From Methylobacter sp. (GTDB lineage: Bacteria > Pseudomonadota > Gammaproteobacteria > Methylococcales > Methylomonadaceae): a stretch of DNA of 64,000 bases. The translations under genes were made by a program, and so were the position numbers. The notes under the pieces are model-generated. The model was not told where the DNA came from, searched no databases, and was given only the letters and a program-made list of their open reading frames with translations. Where the stretch lies: assembly GCF_004322395.1 (NCBI RefSeq), contig NZ_SCTW01000029.1, forward strand, positions 124,001 through 188,000, read 5' to 3'. Numbering within the stretch: position 1 is the first letter of the stretch; every line of letters starts with the position of its first letter. This document shows positions 8,029 to 16,995 of this stretch, in pieces.

Positions 8029-11000
8029 TTATTCATCCACGTTGAGCATATTGTCCGGCAGCTTCACGCCGGGATGCACAATTGTAAATGTCGAGCCGTT
8101 CTCCCTAGAGCTCAGGTTGGTATTATTTTGCACTGTGTCGGTGGCGGATTCAGGCGTCGATTCATCGTCTGTGCCTGCGCTGGAACTTTGTGCCACTGTA
8201 TTGCTTGGGGATGAATCGGACGTTACAGGCTTGATGTTCGTTGGGGGTAAGAGAATCGTCGACTCCAGTTGCGCCACCGAATTTTTGACCAGTCTGGAGT
8301 CATTCAGCGTTAGGGCGGGGTTGCTGGTGGTGACGATCAAAGGTGCGGCATTTATCGTCAGCGCGCCATTGGCGTAACTGATGGTATAGTTGGACGATGT
8401 CAGGCCCGAGGGTGTGATGGCATAGGAACCGGTATTGACAGCGTTTTGCGAGCTGCCGCCGTAGGCCAGCGCGCCGCCCAGCACGCCGGAACCTTCGCCG
8501 TTGACGAAGCCGCTGTAGGAAACGCCGTTACCGCCGCTGTAGGCCAAGCCGTCGTAGATTTTGCTAAAGCCGTTGGCGGTGACGGTCAGCGCCGCCGGAT
8601 TCACCGTCAGGCTGCCGTTTACATAACTGAAGTCGTAGTTGCCGGAAGTCAGGCCCGAAGGTGTGATGGCGTAGCTGCCGACGTTGACCGCGCTTTGGGA
8701 ACTGCCGCCGTAAGCCAGCGTGCCGCCCAGTACGCCGGAACCTTCGCCGTTGACGAAACCCGAGTAACCAACACCATTGCCGCCGCTGTATGCAAGACCG
8801 TCGTAAGTCTTGGAAAACCCGTTGGCTGTCACGGTCAACGGCGCTTTGTCCACCGTCAGGTTGCCCACGTAGAGAATCTGGTAGCCCGGTCCCGTGCCCG
8901 TGGCGCCCGCGCCGCGCACGGCGCTGGTCGTGCCGGCGGCGCTGGCGGGGCTGGTCGAGGCGGTCCAGGACAGACCGCCGGTGTTGACGAGGCCGGTGGC
9001 ATTCGCGCCCGTCTGGTCCAGAATGCTGGCGATGCCGAAGGTCGCCGCCGAACCGTAGGTCTGGCTGGCGCTGGCGGTAATAGTGATGTAGGGCAGCGTT
9101 TTGATCCCCGGATAGGGATTGCCCGAACCCCAATCGGCTGCGAGCCATGCACCGCCGCTGGGGGCGGTGCCGAATGGGCCAAGGGTGGACCATTCAGCGG
9201 TGGTCAGTCCGGTACCGTCGCCGCCCCCGCCGCCGGTGACGTTGGCGCTGTTGCCCTGGCCGGTAGTGTCTTTATCCCAGTAACTGCTGGTGACCGAACC
9301 GCCGCCGCCGTTCACTTCGCCGATCAGGCCGCCCAGGTTGGTGCCGCCGACGGGGAGGTTCGTGACGGGATCCTTGGCGCTGACGGCGCCCGTGGCGTAG
9401 CTGTTGCTGATGCTGCCACTGTTGGTCTGTAGCCCCACCAGCCCGCCGATGCCTTTATTATCGGCGGGATCGGAGGCCTTGCCGGTGACGCTGCCGGTGG
9501 CGTAGCTGTAACTGATGCTGCCGCCGTTGGATCCCACCAGCCCGCCGGCAAAGGCGTCGGTGGCAAAGCCGCCGTCGGAGGATTCGACGCTAACGTTGGC
9601 GTAGCTGTAGCTGATGCTGCTAGCGCCGGTGTTGGTGCCGACCAGCCCGCCGACTCTGTGGCTGTACGCTTTCACGCTGCCGCCGTCGGCGTAGCTGTTG
9701 CGGATGACCGTCGCACCGTTGGCCCAGCCTACCAGCGCGCCGGTGCCGTCCGTGCCGCCTTTGAGATTCACGTTCAGCAGCCCGACGTTTTGCAGCGCGG
9801 CGCCATTTGTATTGCCGAACAGCCCCACGCCTTCATTCACATTGCGATCGATGAACAGATTGCTGATGGTGTGGCCGAGGCCGTCAAACTTGCCGGTGAA
9901 AGGCGCATTGGGGACACCACTAAGTAGATTGATACGACCCACCGGCACGAAGCCTGTACCGCCGTTCCAGGTGGCGGTGCCGCCGGCGTCGATGTTCGCG
10001 CCCAGCGCGTAGTTGCCGGCGAGGGCGCCGCCCATGCCCTGCAGGGTGCCGTCATTGCTGCTGGCCGATGTACCCAGGCTGGTGATGACGGTGTAGGTGG
10101 TCGCCGCGACATTGTTACCCAGCTTGGTGCTGAAGTTGGGGCCGGCAGGAAGGCTGACTTGCGCGCCGTTGCTTAGGGTGTAAGTGCTGGTATTGCCCGC
10201 GTTCGCCGCGCCTTGGCCGTATTCCAAGGCAAGCTGGGCTGTGCCGGAACCGTTCAGGTTGGCGTTGATGGCGATGTTGCGGTACGCGGAAAGGGTCAGT
10301 AGGTTGGCGCTCCAGCTTACGGCGTCATTGACGAAGATGTCGCCGTTGCCTGCGGCATTCCCCGCTCCGCAGGTTGCGCCGGTGCAAGTGACCGATCCTA
10401 AGGCGGTCTGGATAGTTACAGCCCCAACACCCAGCGCGGCGGTCAGCGCAGTTCCGGTGATGTCGCCGCCGCTGGCGGCGATGGTAAAGTCATACGGGTC
10501 GATTAGCCAAGTACCCGCATGGCCGTTGGGCGCGGCGGTGGTGATTTTAGCACCGTCGGCGATTTTGACGTGGGCGGCGGAGGTTTCGATGAAGCCGCCG
10601 TTCTCTTCCCCCTCACCCCCAGCCCCTCTCCCTGTGGGAGAGGGGCGTACGGAGGCATCCAACGTACCGCCGACATTTACCGTGCCGCTGTCCATGTCGC
10701 CGAGCAGTTTGATCACGCCGTTGTGCTCATCGACAGTGCGGGCTTCGATGACGCCTTCGTTGTTGACGACGCCGGCCAGCAGCGTATCGGCGGCCTTGGC
10801 CGTCATCAGCACGATGCCGCCGTCGGCCTGGATCAACTGTTTGTTTTCCGCCAGCGCTTGCAGCGCGCCTTTATCCACTTCGACATTGAGCAGTTTGTCG
10901 CCGGCGAAATCCAGGCTGATTTTATCGCCCGCCGCCAGCGCCACGGTGCCGAGCCGGGCCTGGATGATGCCCTGGTTGCTCACTTGCCCGCCCAGCAAGG

Positions 11001-11598
11001 CGACGTAGCCGCCGTCGGCGGCGGTAATAGTACCTTGGTTGACGATTTTTCCCTCGCCCCCGTTTGCCTTGGAAGAGAAGGTGCGCTTGCCGGAAGCCGC
11101 ATCGGCGTCGGAGATGTCCAAAGTGGACGCCACCAGACCGCCGACGTTGACTTGCGAGCCTTGGCCGAACAGCACGCCGTTGGGGTTGATCAGGTAAATC
11201 TGGCCATTGGCGTTGAGCCGGCCCATGATCTGGCTGCCGTTGGGATCGGCGATGCGGTTGACGGCAACGGCGGACGCGTTGGGCTGGTGGAAATCGACTT
11301 GGGCGTTTTGGCCGATGTTGAAAGTCTGCCAGTTGAGGCTGGCGTTCTGGCTGGCCTGGTTCACGTCCATGTGGGAACCGTCGACGGCGATGCTTGCTTG
11401 ACCAGCGGTGACTTGACCGCCGCTAGGCAGTTCCGTGGGGACCGGTGCGGCGTAAGCGGCTGGAGTGAACAAGGGCAGAGTGGAAAGATACGCAATGCGT
11501 ACTATACGCAACTCGATTTTTCCGTTACGGGTGAATGTGGTGGCTGAAACATAGCCATTGGTTACGGCATCCCAGATTAGGCGGTAGGTCAGATTCAT
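8029..11598 (-). CDS. Large secreted filamentous-haemagglutinin-like exoprotein (TpsA) with GLUG and MBG repeats
   Basis: A 1,189-residue exoprotein. It begins with an extended signal peptide of the ESPR kind (MNLTYRLIWDAVTNGYVSAT) and a hydrophobic segment ending in AYA. Residues 55-330 are the TPS secretion domain, with NPNGVLFGQGSQVNVGGLVA as hallmark. Four GLUG-type motifs follow (for example GGLVGSNGGSISYSYATG) around 620-800, then tandem 83-residue MBG-type repeats (PLTVTANGFSKTYDGLAYSG) around 920-1100, and a polar, serine-rich tail. Such proteins act in adhesion, aggregation or biofilm. The partner TpsB gene follows 57 bases downstream. In frame near residue 320 lies a proline- and glycine-rich insert from a dispersed repeat (10606-10647). 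A perfect 20-bp palindrome lies 55 bases before the ATG, and two LuxR-type genes lie upstream, so control by them is plausible. Confidence 0.93.
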   Translation of the reverse strand: MNLTYRLIWDAVTNGYVSATTFTRNGKIELRIVRIAYLSTLPLFTPAAYAAPVPTELPSGGQVTAGQASIAVDGSHMDVNQASQNASLNWQTFNIGQNAQVDFHQPNASAVAVNRIADPNGSQIMGRLNANGQIYLINPNGVLFGQGSQVNVGGLVASTLDISDADAASGKRTFSSKANGGEGKIVNQGTITAADGGYVALLGGQVSNQGIIQARLGTVALAAGDKISLDFAGDKLLNVEVDKGALQALAENKQLIQADGGIVLMTAKAADTLLAGVVNNEGVIEARTVDEHNGVIKLLGDMDSGTVNVGGTLDASVRPSPTGRGAGGEGEENGGFIETSAAHVKIADGAKITTAAPNGHAGTWLIDPYDFTIAASGGDITGTALTAALGVGAVTIQTALGSVTCTGATCGAGNAAGNGDIFVNDAVSWSANLLTLSAYRNIAINANLNGSGTAQLALEYGQGAANAGNTSTYTLSNGAQVSLPAGPNFSTKLGNNVAATTYTVITSLGTSASSNDGTLQGMGGALAGNYALGANIDAGGTATWNGGTGFVPVGRINLLSGVPNAPFTGKFDGLGHTISNLFIDRNVNEGVGLFGNTNGAALQNVGLLNVNLKGGTDGTGALVGWANGATVIRNSYADGGSVKAYSHRVGGLVGTNTGASSISYSYANVSVESSDGGFATDAFAGGLVGSNGGSISYSYATGSVTGKASDPADNKGIGGLVGLQTNSGSISNSYATGAVSAKDPVTNLPVGGTNLGGLIGEVNGGGGSVTSSYWDKDTTGQGNSANVTGGGGGDGTGLTTAEWSTLGPFGTAPSGGAWLAADWGSGNPYPGIKTLPYITITASASQTYGSAATFGIASILDQTGANATGLVNTGGLSWTASTSPASAAGTTSAVRGAGATGTGPGYQILYVGNLTVDKAPLTVTANGFSKTYDGLAYSGGNGVGYSGFVNGEGSGVLGGTLAYGGSSQSAVNVGSYAITPSGLTSGNYDFSYVNGSLTVNPAALTVTANGFSKIYDGLAYSGGNGVSYSGFVNGEGSGVLGGALAYGGSSQNAVNTGSYAITPSGLTSSNYTISYANGALTINAAPLIVTTSNPALTLNDSRLVKNSVAQLESTILLPPTNIKPVTSDSSPSNTVAQSSSAGTDDESTPESATDTVQNNTNLSSRENGSTFTIVHPGVKLPDNMLNVDE
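8346..8843. repeat. Tandem 249-bp direct repeats coding MBG modules
   Basis: Two neighbouring units with a 249-base (83-codon) period, for example the run beginning CAGGCCCGA at 8401 and again at 8650. The DNA copies are similar but not identical, and each encodes one MBG-type module of the exoprotein. Such repeats can change number by recombination. Confidence 0.8.
10606..10647. repeat. Dispersed hairpin repeat inserted in frame in the exoprotein gene
   Basis: A C-rich run followed by a perfect 10-bp hairpin (CCCCTCTCCC at 10623-10632, GGGAGAGGGG at 10636-10645). I know this type of sequence as a common intergenic repeat in many bacteria. Here it lies inside the tpsA-type gene and adds residues RPSPTGRGAGGEGEE without breaking the frame, between TLDAS and NGGFIETSAAHV, which would join well without it. 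Confidence 0.65.
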
Positions 11599-11652
11599 GG
11601 CTATTCGCTTTGTTATTTTTGAGCCATGATACCTTTAAAACTTATAGGGTTG

Positions 11653-11672
11653 TACCCCCTAATTAGGGGGTA
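11653..11672. promoter_or_regulatory. Perfect 20-bp palindrome, candidate LuxR-type operator
   Basis: The sequence TACCCCCTAATTAGGGGGTA is its own reverse complement over all 20 bases. It is centred about 64 bases upstream of the ATG of the exoprotein gene (11598, minus strand), a position typical for an activator site. Twenty bases is the usual size of a lux-box, and two LuxR-type regulator genes lie next door. The rest of 11599-11887 shows no other gene. Binding is inference. Confidence 0.6.
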
Positions 11673-11887
11673 TTGCCGAGTTTGAGTTGTTCACGGTACG
11701 CATATTGCTAGCCGTTAGAGTCTCGAAAATTCCGGTGTCCAGGTTAGACAAAAACGTAATATTAAATGTCACGCTTATGTGCTTAACACCCGTTAAATAA
11801 TATTTATCGGATAGGGCGTGCTGATCCGTCGGTTCTGTGTCATCGGTGTTTTATTTTTCGTGTTTTTCGTAGTTTTCGCGGAATCAG

Positions 11888-12664
11888 TTAGGACGATTGC
11901 CCCAGCCACAGCGCCATCAGCGCTGCACGGTTGTTCACGCCGAATTTACGGAAAACAGCGCTGACGTATTCGTGGATGGTGTGATAACTGCGCCCCAGTT
12001 CTTCCGCGATCTGTTTTTCGGGAAGGCCGGTCAACAGCAGATGCAACACCTGCCGCTCGGTCGGCGTCAGGGGAGCCGCGGCCGCCAACAATCCGTGCGA
12101 GAGCATACGTTGGCGATGGAACCATTTGATGCCGCGCAGCGCGTAGGAGAGCAGTTCGACTTCTTCGTCGGTGAACGTCTTTCGGGAATAGAAACCGAAG
12201 TGGGATTCGGCGTCCTGGTTGAGAGGGAATCCGATAAAGACGGCATCGCAGGTGCCGACGGAGCCGTAATGATACCTGTAGAAAGGCGACTCAAACCATT
12301 CCGGCGACAACTCTCTGCGGAACGAGTAGGTTCTGAACGTGCCGACGCTTCGCATGGGGAGAAGAAAGGAGGGGTCGATTTCCCGCCGATCCCAAAGTTG
12401 CAGGATTTCCTTGAAGGGGCCTTCATCCGGATCGGGGGCAATGGGATGCAGTTGTATCATGGCGGAAACACGCCACCCTTGCAGCAGATCGTTATCATGC
12501 TCGCCATCCATGCGCACCGCGCCGCCCCAGGTGGCATTCCAGGCGTCAGCCAGATTGCATAGCGATTTCATCAGAAGGGAGACGGCCTGGTCGGATTGGC
12601 TGGCCTCGAAGTCCGACAGTTCATCCCAAATGCGATGTATTTTTTCCTGTATTGCGGGGGTCAT
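11888..12664 (-). CDS. LuxR-family transcriptional regulator, autoinducer-receptor-like (paralogue 1)
   Basis: A 258-residue protein. Residues 195-255 are a LuxR/GerE DNA-binding domain: LTPTERQVLHLLLTGLPEKQ, then a recognition helix around RSYHTIHEYVSAVFRKFGVN. The N-terminal 180 residues have the length of an autoinducer-binding domain and several conserved-looking tryptophans, but I cannot confirm the ligand pocket. It is about half identical to the next gene by eye, so the pair arose by tandem duplication. It lies upstream of, and on the same strand as, the two-partner secretion genes, 289 bases from the exoprotein start. No luxI-type synthase is present in the window, so it would be an orphan receptor here. 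Confidence 0.85.
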   Translation of the reverse strand: MTPAIQEKIHRIWDELSDFEASQSDQAVSLLMKSLCNLADAWNATWGGAVRMDGEHDNDLLQGWRVSAMIQLHPIAPDPDEGPFKEILQLWDRREIDPSFLLPMRSVGTFRTYSFRRELSPEWFESPFYRYHYGSVGTCDAVFIGFPLNQDAESHFGFYSRKTFTDEEVELLSYALRGIKWFHRQRMLSHGLLAAAAPLTPTERQVLHLLLTGLPEKQIAEELGRSYHTIHEYVSAVFRKFGVNNRAALMALWLGQSS

Positions 12665-12724
12665 GGTTTCTTACTCATTCATTTGCAATGGTTACGGTTG
12701 AACTTTTTAAACAAAGGGGAAAAG

Positions 12725-13507
12725 CTACGGCGCCTGGCCGAGCCACAGGGCCATCAGCGCGGCACGGTTGCTTACGCCGAATTTGCGATAGATGGAGGTG
12801 ACTTGTTCATGAGCAGTGTGATAACTGCGCTCCAGTTGTTCTGCAATCCGCTTTTCGGAAAGCCCGGTCAGCAGCAGATGCAGTACCCGCCGCTCGGCCG
12901 GCGTCAGAGGATTTTTAGCTACCAGCAGGCCGTGGGAAAGCATCAGTTGCCGATGGAACCACTTGAGGCTGCGTAGGGCATAGGCTACCTGATCCCGGTC
13001 GGCTTCTGTGAAAGGCGGCTGGTCAGGGCCGCGATATATGCCGAACCAGGATTCGGTATCCTGGTTTACCGGGGAAGCCACCCAGACGGCATCCGCCTTA
13101 CCGAGGCTTTGGTAATAGAGCCGGTAGTAAGGCGATTCGAACCACTCAGGGCCTACCAAGTCCCGCAACCGGTTAGCGCGGAAAACGCCCGCACCATCCA
13201 GATTACGGATGGTGGTTTCATCAATGTCACCCCGCTCCAGTTTGTCCACCTGTTCGCGCGAGGCGGCGTCCAACAGCGGAGTGGGGTGCAGGTAGCGGAT
13301 GGCGCCCGCTCGCCAGCTTTTCGCCGGGTCGCCGGGAGAAGAGCTATCCAGGCGCACAGCGCCTATCCAGGTGATATTCCTAGCTCCCGTCAACACGCAC
13401 AAGCCGCTCATGAGATGCGTCAAAGCTTCCTCGGAACGGCCGACATCGAAATCGGCCAGTTCGTCCCACAGGTTGTGGATGTCGTCCGAACGGTTGCAGC
13501 TCATCAA
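12725..13507 (-). CDS. LuxR-family transcriptional regulator, autoinducer-receptor-like (paralogue 2)
   Basis: This 260-residue protein closely resembles its neighbour, from the N-terminus (IHNLWDELADFDVGRSEEAL against IHRIWDELSDFEASQSDQAV) to the C-terminal LuxR helix-turn-helix (LTPAERRVLHLLLTGLSEKR, SYHTAHEQVTSIYRKFGVSN, ending RAALMALWLGQ). It is transcribed first; 60 bases separate it from paralogue 1, so they could share a message. The ligand-binding halves differ more than the DNA-binding halves, as expected if the two sense different signals but bind similar sites. The start could be the first or second ATG, one codon apart. Confidence 0.85.
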   Translation of the reverse strand: MMSCNRSDDIHNLWDELADFDVGRSEEALTHLMSGLCVLTGARNITWIGAVRLDSSSPGDPAKSWRAGAIRYLHPTPLLDAASREQVDKLERGDIDETTIRNLDGAGVFRANRLRDLVGPEWFESPYYRLYYQSLGKADAVWVASPVNQDTESWFGIYRGPDQPPFTEADRDQVAYALRSLKWFHRQLMLSHGLLVAKNPLTPAERRVLHLLLTGLSEKRIAEQLERSYHTAHEQVTSIYRKFGVSNRAALMALWLGQAP

Positions 13508-14257
13508 TTCTGCCTTTTGATACCCGGCTTACAGGCACGGTAACGGTAGTTGAGCATGAAACTTTCGGTTGGACGCTTCGGATTGTTATAACGATAACGC
13601 TGTACAACGTTTAAGCTACGTTCCGCTGTCATGAAGGGTGTCTCCACAGTTGGAGCAGATGATTTCTTGATGGTATGTCATGATAAAAACTATACAAGAT
13701 TTTTCAAATTTCACCCATCATCATTTTGATTTATTCAGTACTCTCCCGCCAATTAATCATCAATCCGTTATTTATAGGTAATTATGCGGATTTATCTAGG
13801 TACGCAAACTGGAGATACTTCACTATGAATTTGAAGTTTCTTTAAGCCATTATATAAAAAGGCCGGGGCACAACGAAGATGGAGACGTTATATTTCGAAT
13901 CGTTTATGTCAATCGATGAAAAGCTATTTTGGCCGATACTAATACCTTTAGCCTTATAAATGCGATGGAGCGCAACTATCTAAGCTCATCATTTGTTAAC
14001 GCGCGAGGCACAAACAAATCCATTGTGTCCGAAATTCCAAACTACAAGTATGAACTTAAGATATGGTCAGTAATAACTTCCCGACATGGATCGAGTAAAA
14101 TTTTTCCGTTCGCCCTGAGCTTGTCGAAGGGTGGGCGGAAAAATTTCGGCCCCCACCGCACCAAGCCGATCATGCTTCGACAAGCTCAGCACGAACGGCT
14201 TGATGGCCAAAAATATTGATTTCGGGAAGTTATTTTTAACCAAGTCCTTAGGAGTTA
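13508..14257. other. 750-base intergenic region
   Basis: Between the divergent LuxR-type gene and the efflux operon. Apart from the inverted repeat at 14106-14198 it is AT-rich and holds no gene I can support; a 96-codon frame at 13929-14219 only spans the repeat. It must contain the promoters of both flanking operons, but no box stands out. Confidence 0.6.
14106..14198. repeat. Dispersed inverted repeat with 24-base arms
   Basis: The arms lie at 14106-14129 and 14175-14198 and match at 22 of 24 positions as reverse complements; the core is CTGAGCTTGTCGAAG and its complement. This core is a widespread intergenic repeat in many proteobacteria. It sits about 60 bases upstream of the efflux operon. 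Confidence 0.75.
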
Positions 14258-15841
14258 ATGATGCGATGGGACATTAAGTTCACTGGGTCTTACCTGGCTT
14301 GTTTATTGATTTTCTTGCTGCTAACCAGTTGCATGGTCGGACCCGACTATGTTTCTCCCGCTACCGAAACGGCTTCTCAGTGGCTGGAAGCCGAAGACAA
14401 GCGGCTTAATACGACCTCCACTCATGATCAAAATTGGTGGAAAACTTTCAACGACCCGGTCCTGAATCAGCTAATCGACCGCGCCTACCTCGATAATCTC
14501 AACATTCGCGCGGCCGGAGTGCGGGTACTCGAAGCCCGGGCTCAATTGGGAATCGCCATTGGAGATATTTATCCGCAAAATCAGCAATTAACCAGTTCGC
14601 TGAGCAAGGTACATTTAAGTGAACGTGCTTCGCAGGCTGCTTTCTCCAAAATATTCGATTACGCCCAAACACAACTAGGGTTGACTGCCAGTTGGGAGAT
14701 TGATTTCTGGGGTAAATTCCGCCGCGCAATCGAATCGGCGGACGCCGGGTTTCAGGCTGCGCTGGCCGATTACAACAACGCACTGGTCAGTCTCACTGCC
14801 GATGTGGCCAATGCTTATGTCACTATCCGGACGCTTGAAAAACGCTTGAGCATTGCCCGGCAAAATGTCGAGACGCAAAAGGAAAGCCTGCATATTGCGG
14901 AGATTCGCTATAACGGAGGCACCACTTCGGAGCGCGACGTCGAACAGGCCAGAACGGTGCTGGCTAATACGCAGGCTTCCATCCCCGCACTGGAGATCGG
15001 GCTGCGGCAGCAACAGAATGCGCTTAGCGTTTTGCTGGGCATACCTCCCAGCCGGATGAACGATTTGTTGGCTGGGACAGCGCAGATTCCCTCGCCCCCC
15101 ATGCAGGTAGCCGTGGGCATACCCGCCGAACTGTTGCGGCGGCGGCCTGACGTTCGCCATGCCGAATGGCAGGCCGCCGCCCAATCCGCCAGCATCGGCG
15201 TAACCAAAGCCGCCCTGTATCCGGCTATCTCGCTGACCGGTACTTTTGGCTTGTTGTCTACCGATGTCGGTTCGTTTGCCCTGGGCGATGTTTTTCTCTG
15301 GAAAAGCCGCACCGCCAACTTTGGTCCGGCATTGCAATGGAATATCTTCAACTATGGGCAGATTACCAATCAGGTACGGGTGCAGGATGCACGATTACAG
15401 GAATTGTTGGTCAATTACCAAAACACTGTGCTTACCGCGCAACGGGAAGTCGAAGACAACCTGGTGGCTTTTTTACGTTCCCAGGAACGCGCTCAATCGT
15501 TGGGAGAAAGCACCGCAGCGGCCCAACGCTCGCTGGATCTGGCAACATTGCAATACCGGCAGGGCATCACCGATTTTACTACCGTGCTGACGGCTCAGCA
15601 GGCGCTGCTAAGCGAACAGGATAATCTCGCCAGTACTTTGGGAGATATTTCCAATAACCTGGTCGGTGTATACCGGGCTCTGGGCGGCGGCTGGCAGATT
15701 CGGGAGGGTAAGGATGTCGTGCCCGACTCGATCAAGGAACAGATGGCTAAACGCACCGATTGGGGCGGCCTGTTAAGCCCTGCCGCCCAGCCATCGCCGG
15801 ATACCCAGACGCCGTCGGGCGTCAGTTGGCCGCGATGGTAA
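14258..15841 (+). CDS. RND efflux outer-membrane channel lipoprotein (NodT/OprM family)
   Basis: A 527-residue TolC-like channel that lets a tripartite RND pump export drugs or solvents across the outer membrane. The N-terminus is a lipoprotein signal: basic MMRWDIKFTGSY, a hydrophobic core and lipobox LTSC, with CMVGPDYVSP after it, a typical start of the NodT group. Two TolC repeats follow, with the usual motifs: WWKTFNDPVLNQLI, RPDVRHAEWQ and the long helical stretches. The start has a good AGGAG upstream; a second ATG directly follows. It overlaps the adaptor gene by seven bases. Having the channel gene first, then adaptor and pump, is less common than the reverse order. The C-terminal 40 residues form a proline-rich tail. 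Confidence 0.92.
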   Translation: MMRWDIKFTGSYLACLLIFLLLTSCMVGPDYVSPATETASQWLEAEDKRLNTTSTHDQNWWKTFNDPVLNQLIDRAYLDNLNIRAAGVRVLEARAQLGIAIGDIYPQNQQLTSSLSKVHLSERASQAAFSKIFDYAQTQLGLTASWEIDFWGKFRRAIESADAGFQAALADYNNALVSLTADVANAYVTIRTLEKRLSIARQNVETQKESLHIAEIRYNGGTTSERDVEQARTVLANTQASIPALEIGLRQQQNALSVLLGIPPSRMNDLLAGTAQIPSPPMQVAVGIPAELLRRRPDVRHAEWQAAAQSASIGVTKAALYPAISLTGTFGLLSTDVGSFALGDVFLWKSRTANFGPALQWNIFNYGQITNQVRVQDARLQELLVNYQNTVLTAQREVEDNLVAFLRSQERAQSLGESTAAAQRSLDLATLQYRQGITDFTTVLTAQQALLSEQDNLASTLGDISNNLVGVYRALGGGWQIREGKDVVPDSIKEQMAKRTDWGGLLSPAAQPSPDTQTPSGVSWPRW

Positions 15842-16995
15842 GGTTTACCAAGGTGATATGGATAGCGATGATCTTCGGTACAGCTTGCGAAGACAAAAAT
15901 ACCTACGCACCTCCGCCTCCGCCACAAGTCACGGTTAGCCAACCCGTTCGCCGGCAAGTCAGCGAATATCTGGAATTTACCGGAAACACCCAGGCTTTTA
16001 ACTCGGTCCAGTTGGTCGCACGGGTGCAAGGCTACCTGGAAAATGTGTTCTTCCATGATGGCGACAGAGTAAAAATCGGCCAGCCGTTGTTTCTGATTCA
16101 ACAGGACACTTACCAAGCCCGCTTGAAGCAGGCCGAGGCTCAGGTGCTTCAGCAAAAGGCCAGTCTCGATCATGCGCAAACCGAATTGGATAGATTCAGC
16201 GACCTAAGGCGGCAACACGCAGCCGCCCAGACGGATGTGGACAATTGGCGGTTCGAGCGCGATAACGCCAGAGCCGCAGTGGTGGCCGCCGAGGCGAACC
16301 GCGATCTGGCTAAATTGGATTTGGATTACACCAAGGTTGTCGCGCCTTTCAATGGGCGTATCGACCGTCGGCTCAAGGACCCGGGTAATCTCGTTGGCGC
16401 CGGTGAGTTTACCCCATTGGCTCAGATCAATCAGACCGATCCCATTTACGTCTACTTCACGATCAACGAGACCGACCTGCTGAGGGTTATCAAACAGACC
16501 AGCATCGGACCGGGCGAGGCTGAGAAATTGAAGATACCGGCTACGCTTGCGCTATCCGGAGAAGAAGGCTATCCCCATACGGGATACCTCGATTTCACGG
16601 CGATTTCGGTGACGCCAACGACAGGCACTTTACTGTTACGCGCCAGTTATCCGAATGCCGACGACACGATCTTGCCGGGGCTGTTTGCCAGGGTGCGGGT
16701 TCTCGTGGTCAACTCGGAAAAAATGGCGCTACTGGTTCCGGAAGCAGCTATAGGCTATGACCAGTTGGGTTCATACCTGCTGGTCGTGAACGACAAAAAT
16801 ATTGTAGAACGCAGGCCGGTCAAGCTTGGCGTTAAAGCGGAAGATGGCCTGGCAATCGAAGAAGGGATCGGCGATCAAGATTGGGTGATTGTGACGGGGC
16901 TTTTACATGCAATTCCCGGCAATACGGTGAATCCGGTACGCAAGCCGCTAAACAAAACCGATGGCGCACCTGAGAACCGGAAAGCAGCGCCATGA
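15835..16995 (+). CDS. RND efflux periplasmic adaptor (membrane fusion protein)
   Basis: The adaptor that bridges pump and channel. I start it at ATG 15835, inside the end of the channel gene; earlier codons of the open frame are only the channel's shadow. That gives 386 residues with a short hydrophobic leader and a cysteine at about residue 18 (FGTAC), which may be lipid-modified although the box is not canonical. A hairpin of helices (residues 85-150) lies between the two halves of a lipoyl domain (LVARVQGYLENVFFHDGDRV near 45; VVAPFNGRI near 163), followed by the beta-barrel domain. The stop overlaps the pump start (ATGA), so all three genes form one operon. Confidence 0.92.
   Translation: MVRFTKVIWIAMIFGTACEDKNTYAPPPPPQVTVSQPVRRQVSEYLEFTGNTQAFNSVQLVARVQGYLENVFFHDGDRVKIGQPLFLIQQDTYQARLKQAEAQVLQQKASLDHAQTELDRFSDLRRQHAAAQTDVDNWRFERDNARAAVVAAEANRDLAKLDLDYTKVVAPFNGRIDRRLKDPGNLVGAGEFTPLAQINQTDPIYVYFTINETDLLRVIKQTSIGPGEAEKLKIPATLALSGEEGYPHTGYLDFTAISVTPTTGTLLLRASYPNADDTILPGLFARVRVLVVNSEKMALLVPEAAIGYDQLGSYLLVVNDKNIVERRPVKLGVKAEDGLAIEEGIGDQDWVIVTGLLHAIPGNTVNPVRKPLNKTDGAPENRKAAP

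Noticed and set aside
8346-8843. Regular repeats that might suggest a CRISPR array
   Set aside because: The period is 249 bases and the units encode in-frame MBG modules; there are no short identical repeats with unique spacers.
8446-9432. Long plus-strand open frame inside the exoprotein gene (also 10519-11547)
   Set aside because: These are by-products of the repetitive, GC-rich coding sequence on the minus strand; their translations are low-complexity and lack starts with ribosome-binding sites.
13929-14219. 96-codon frame before the efflux operon
   Set aside because: Its second half is the dispersed inverted repeat, and no protein family or ribosome-binding site supports it.
15166-15624. 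152-codon frame inside the outer-membrane channel gene
   Set aside because: It is a shifted-frame shadow of the NodT/OprM-type coding sequence, which has full-length family motifs.
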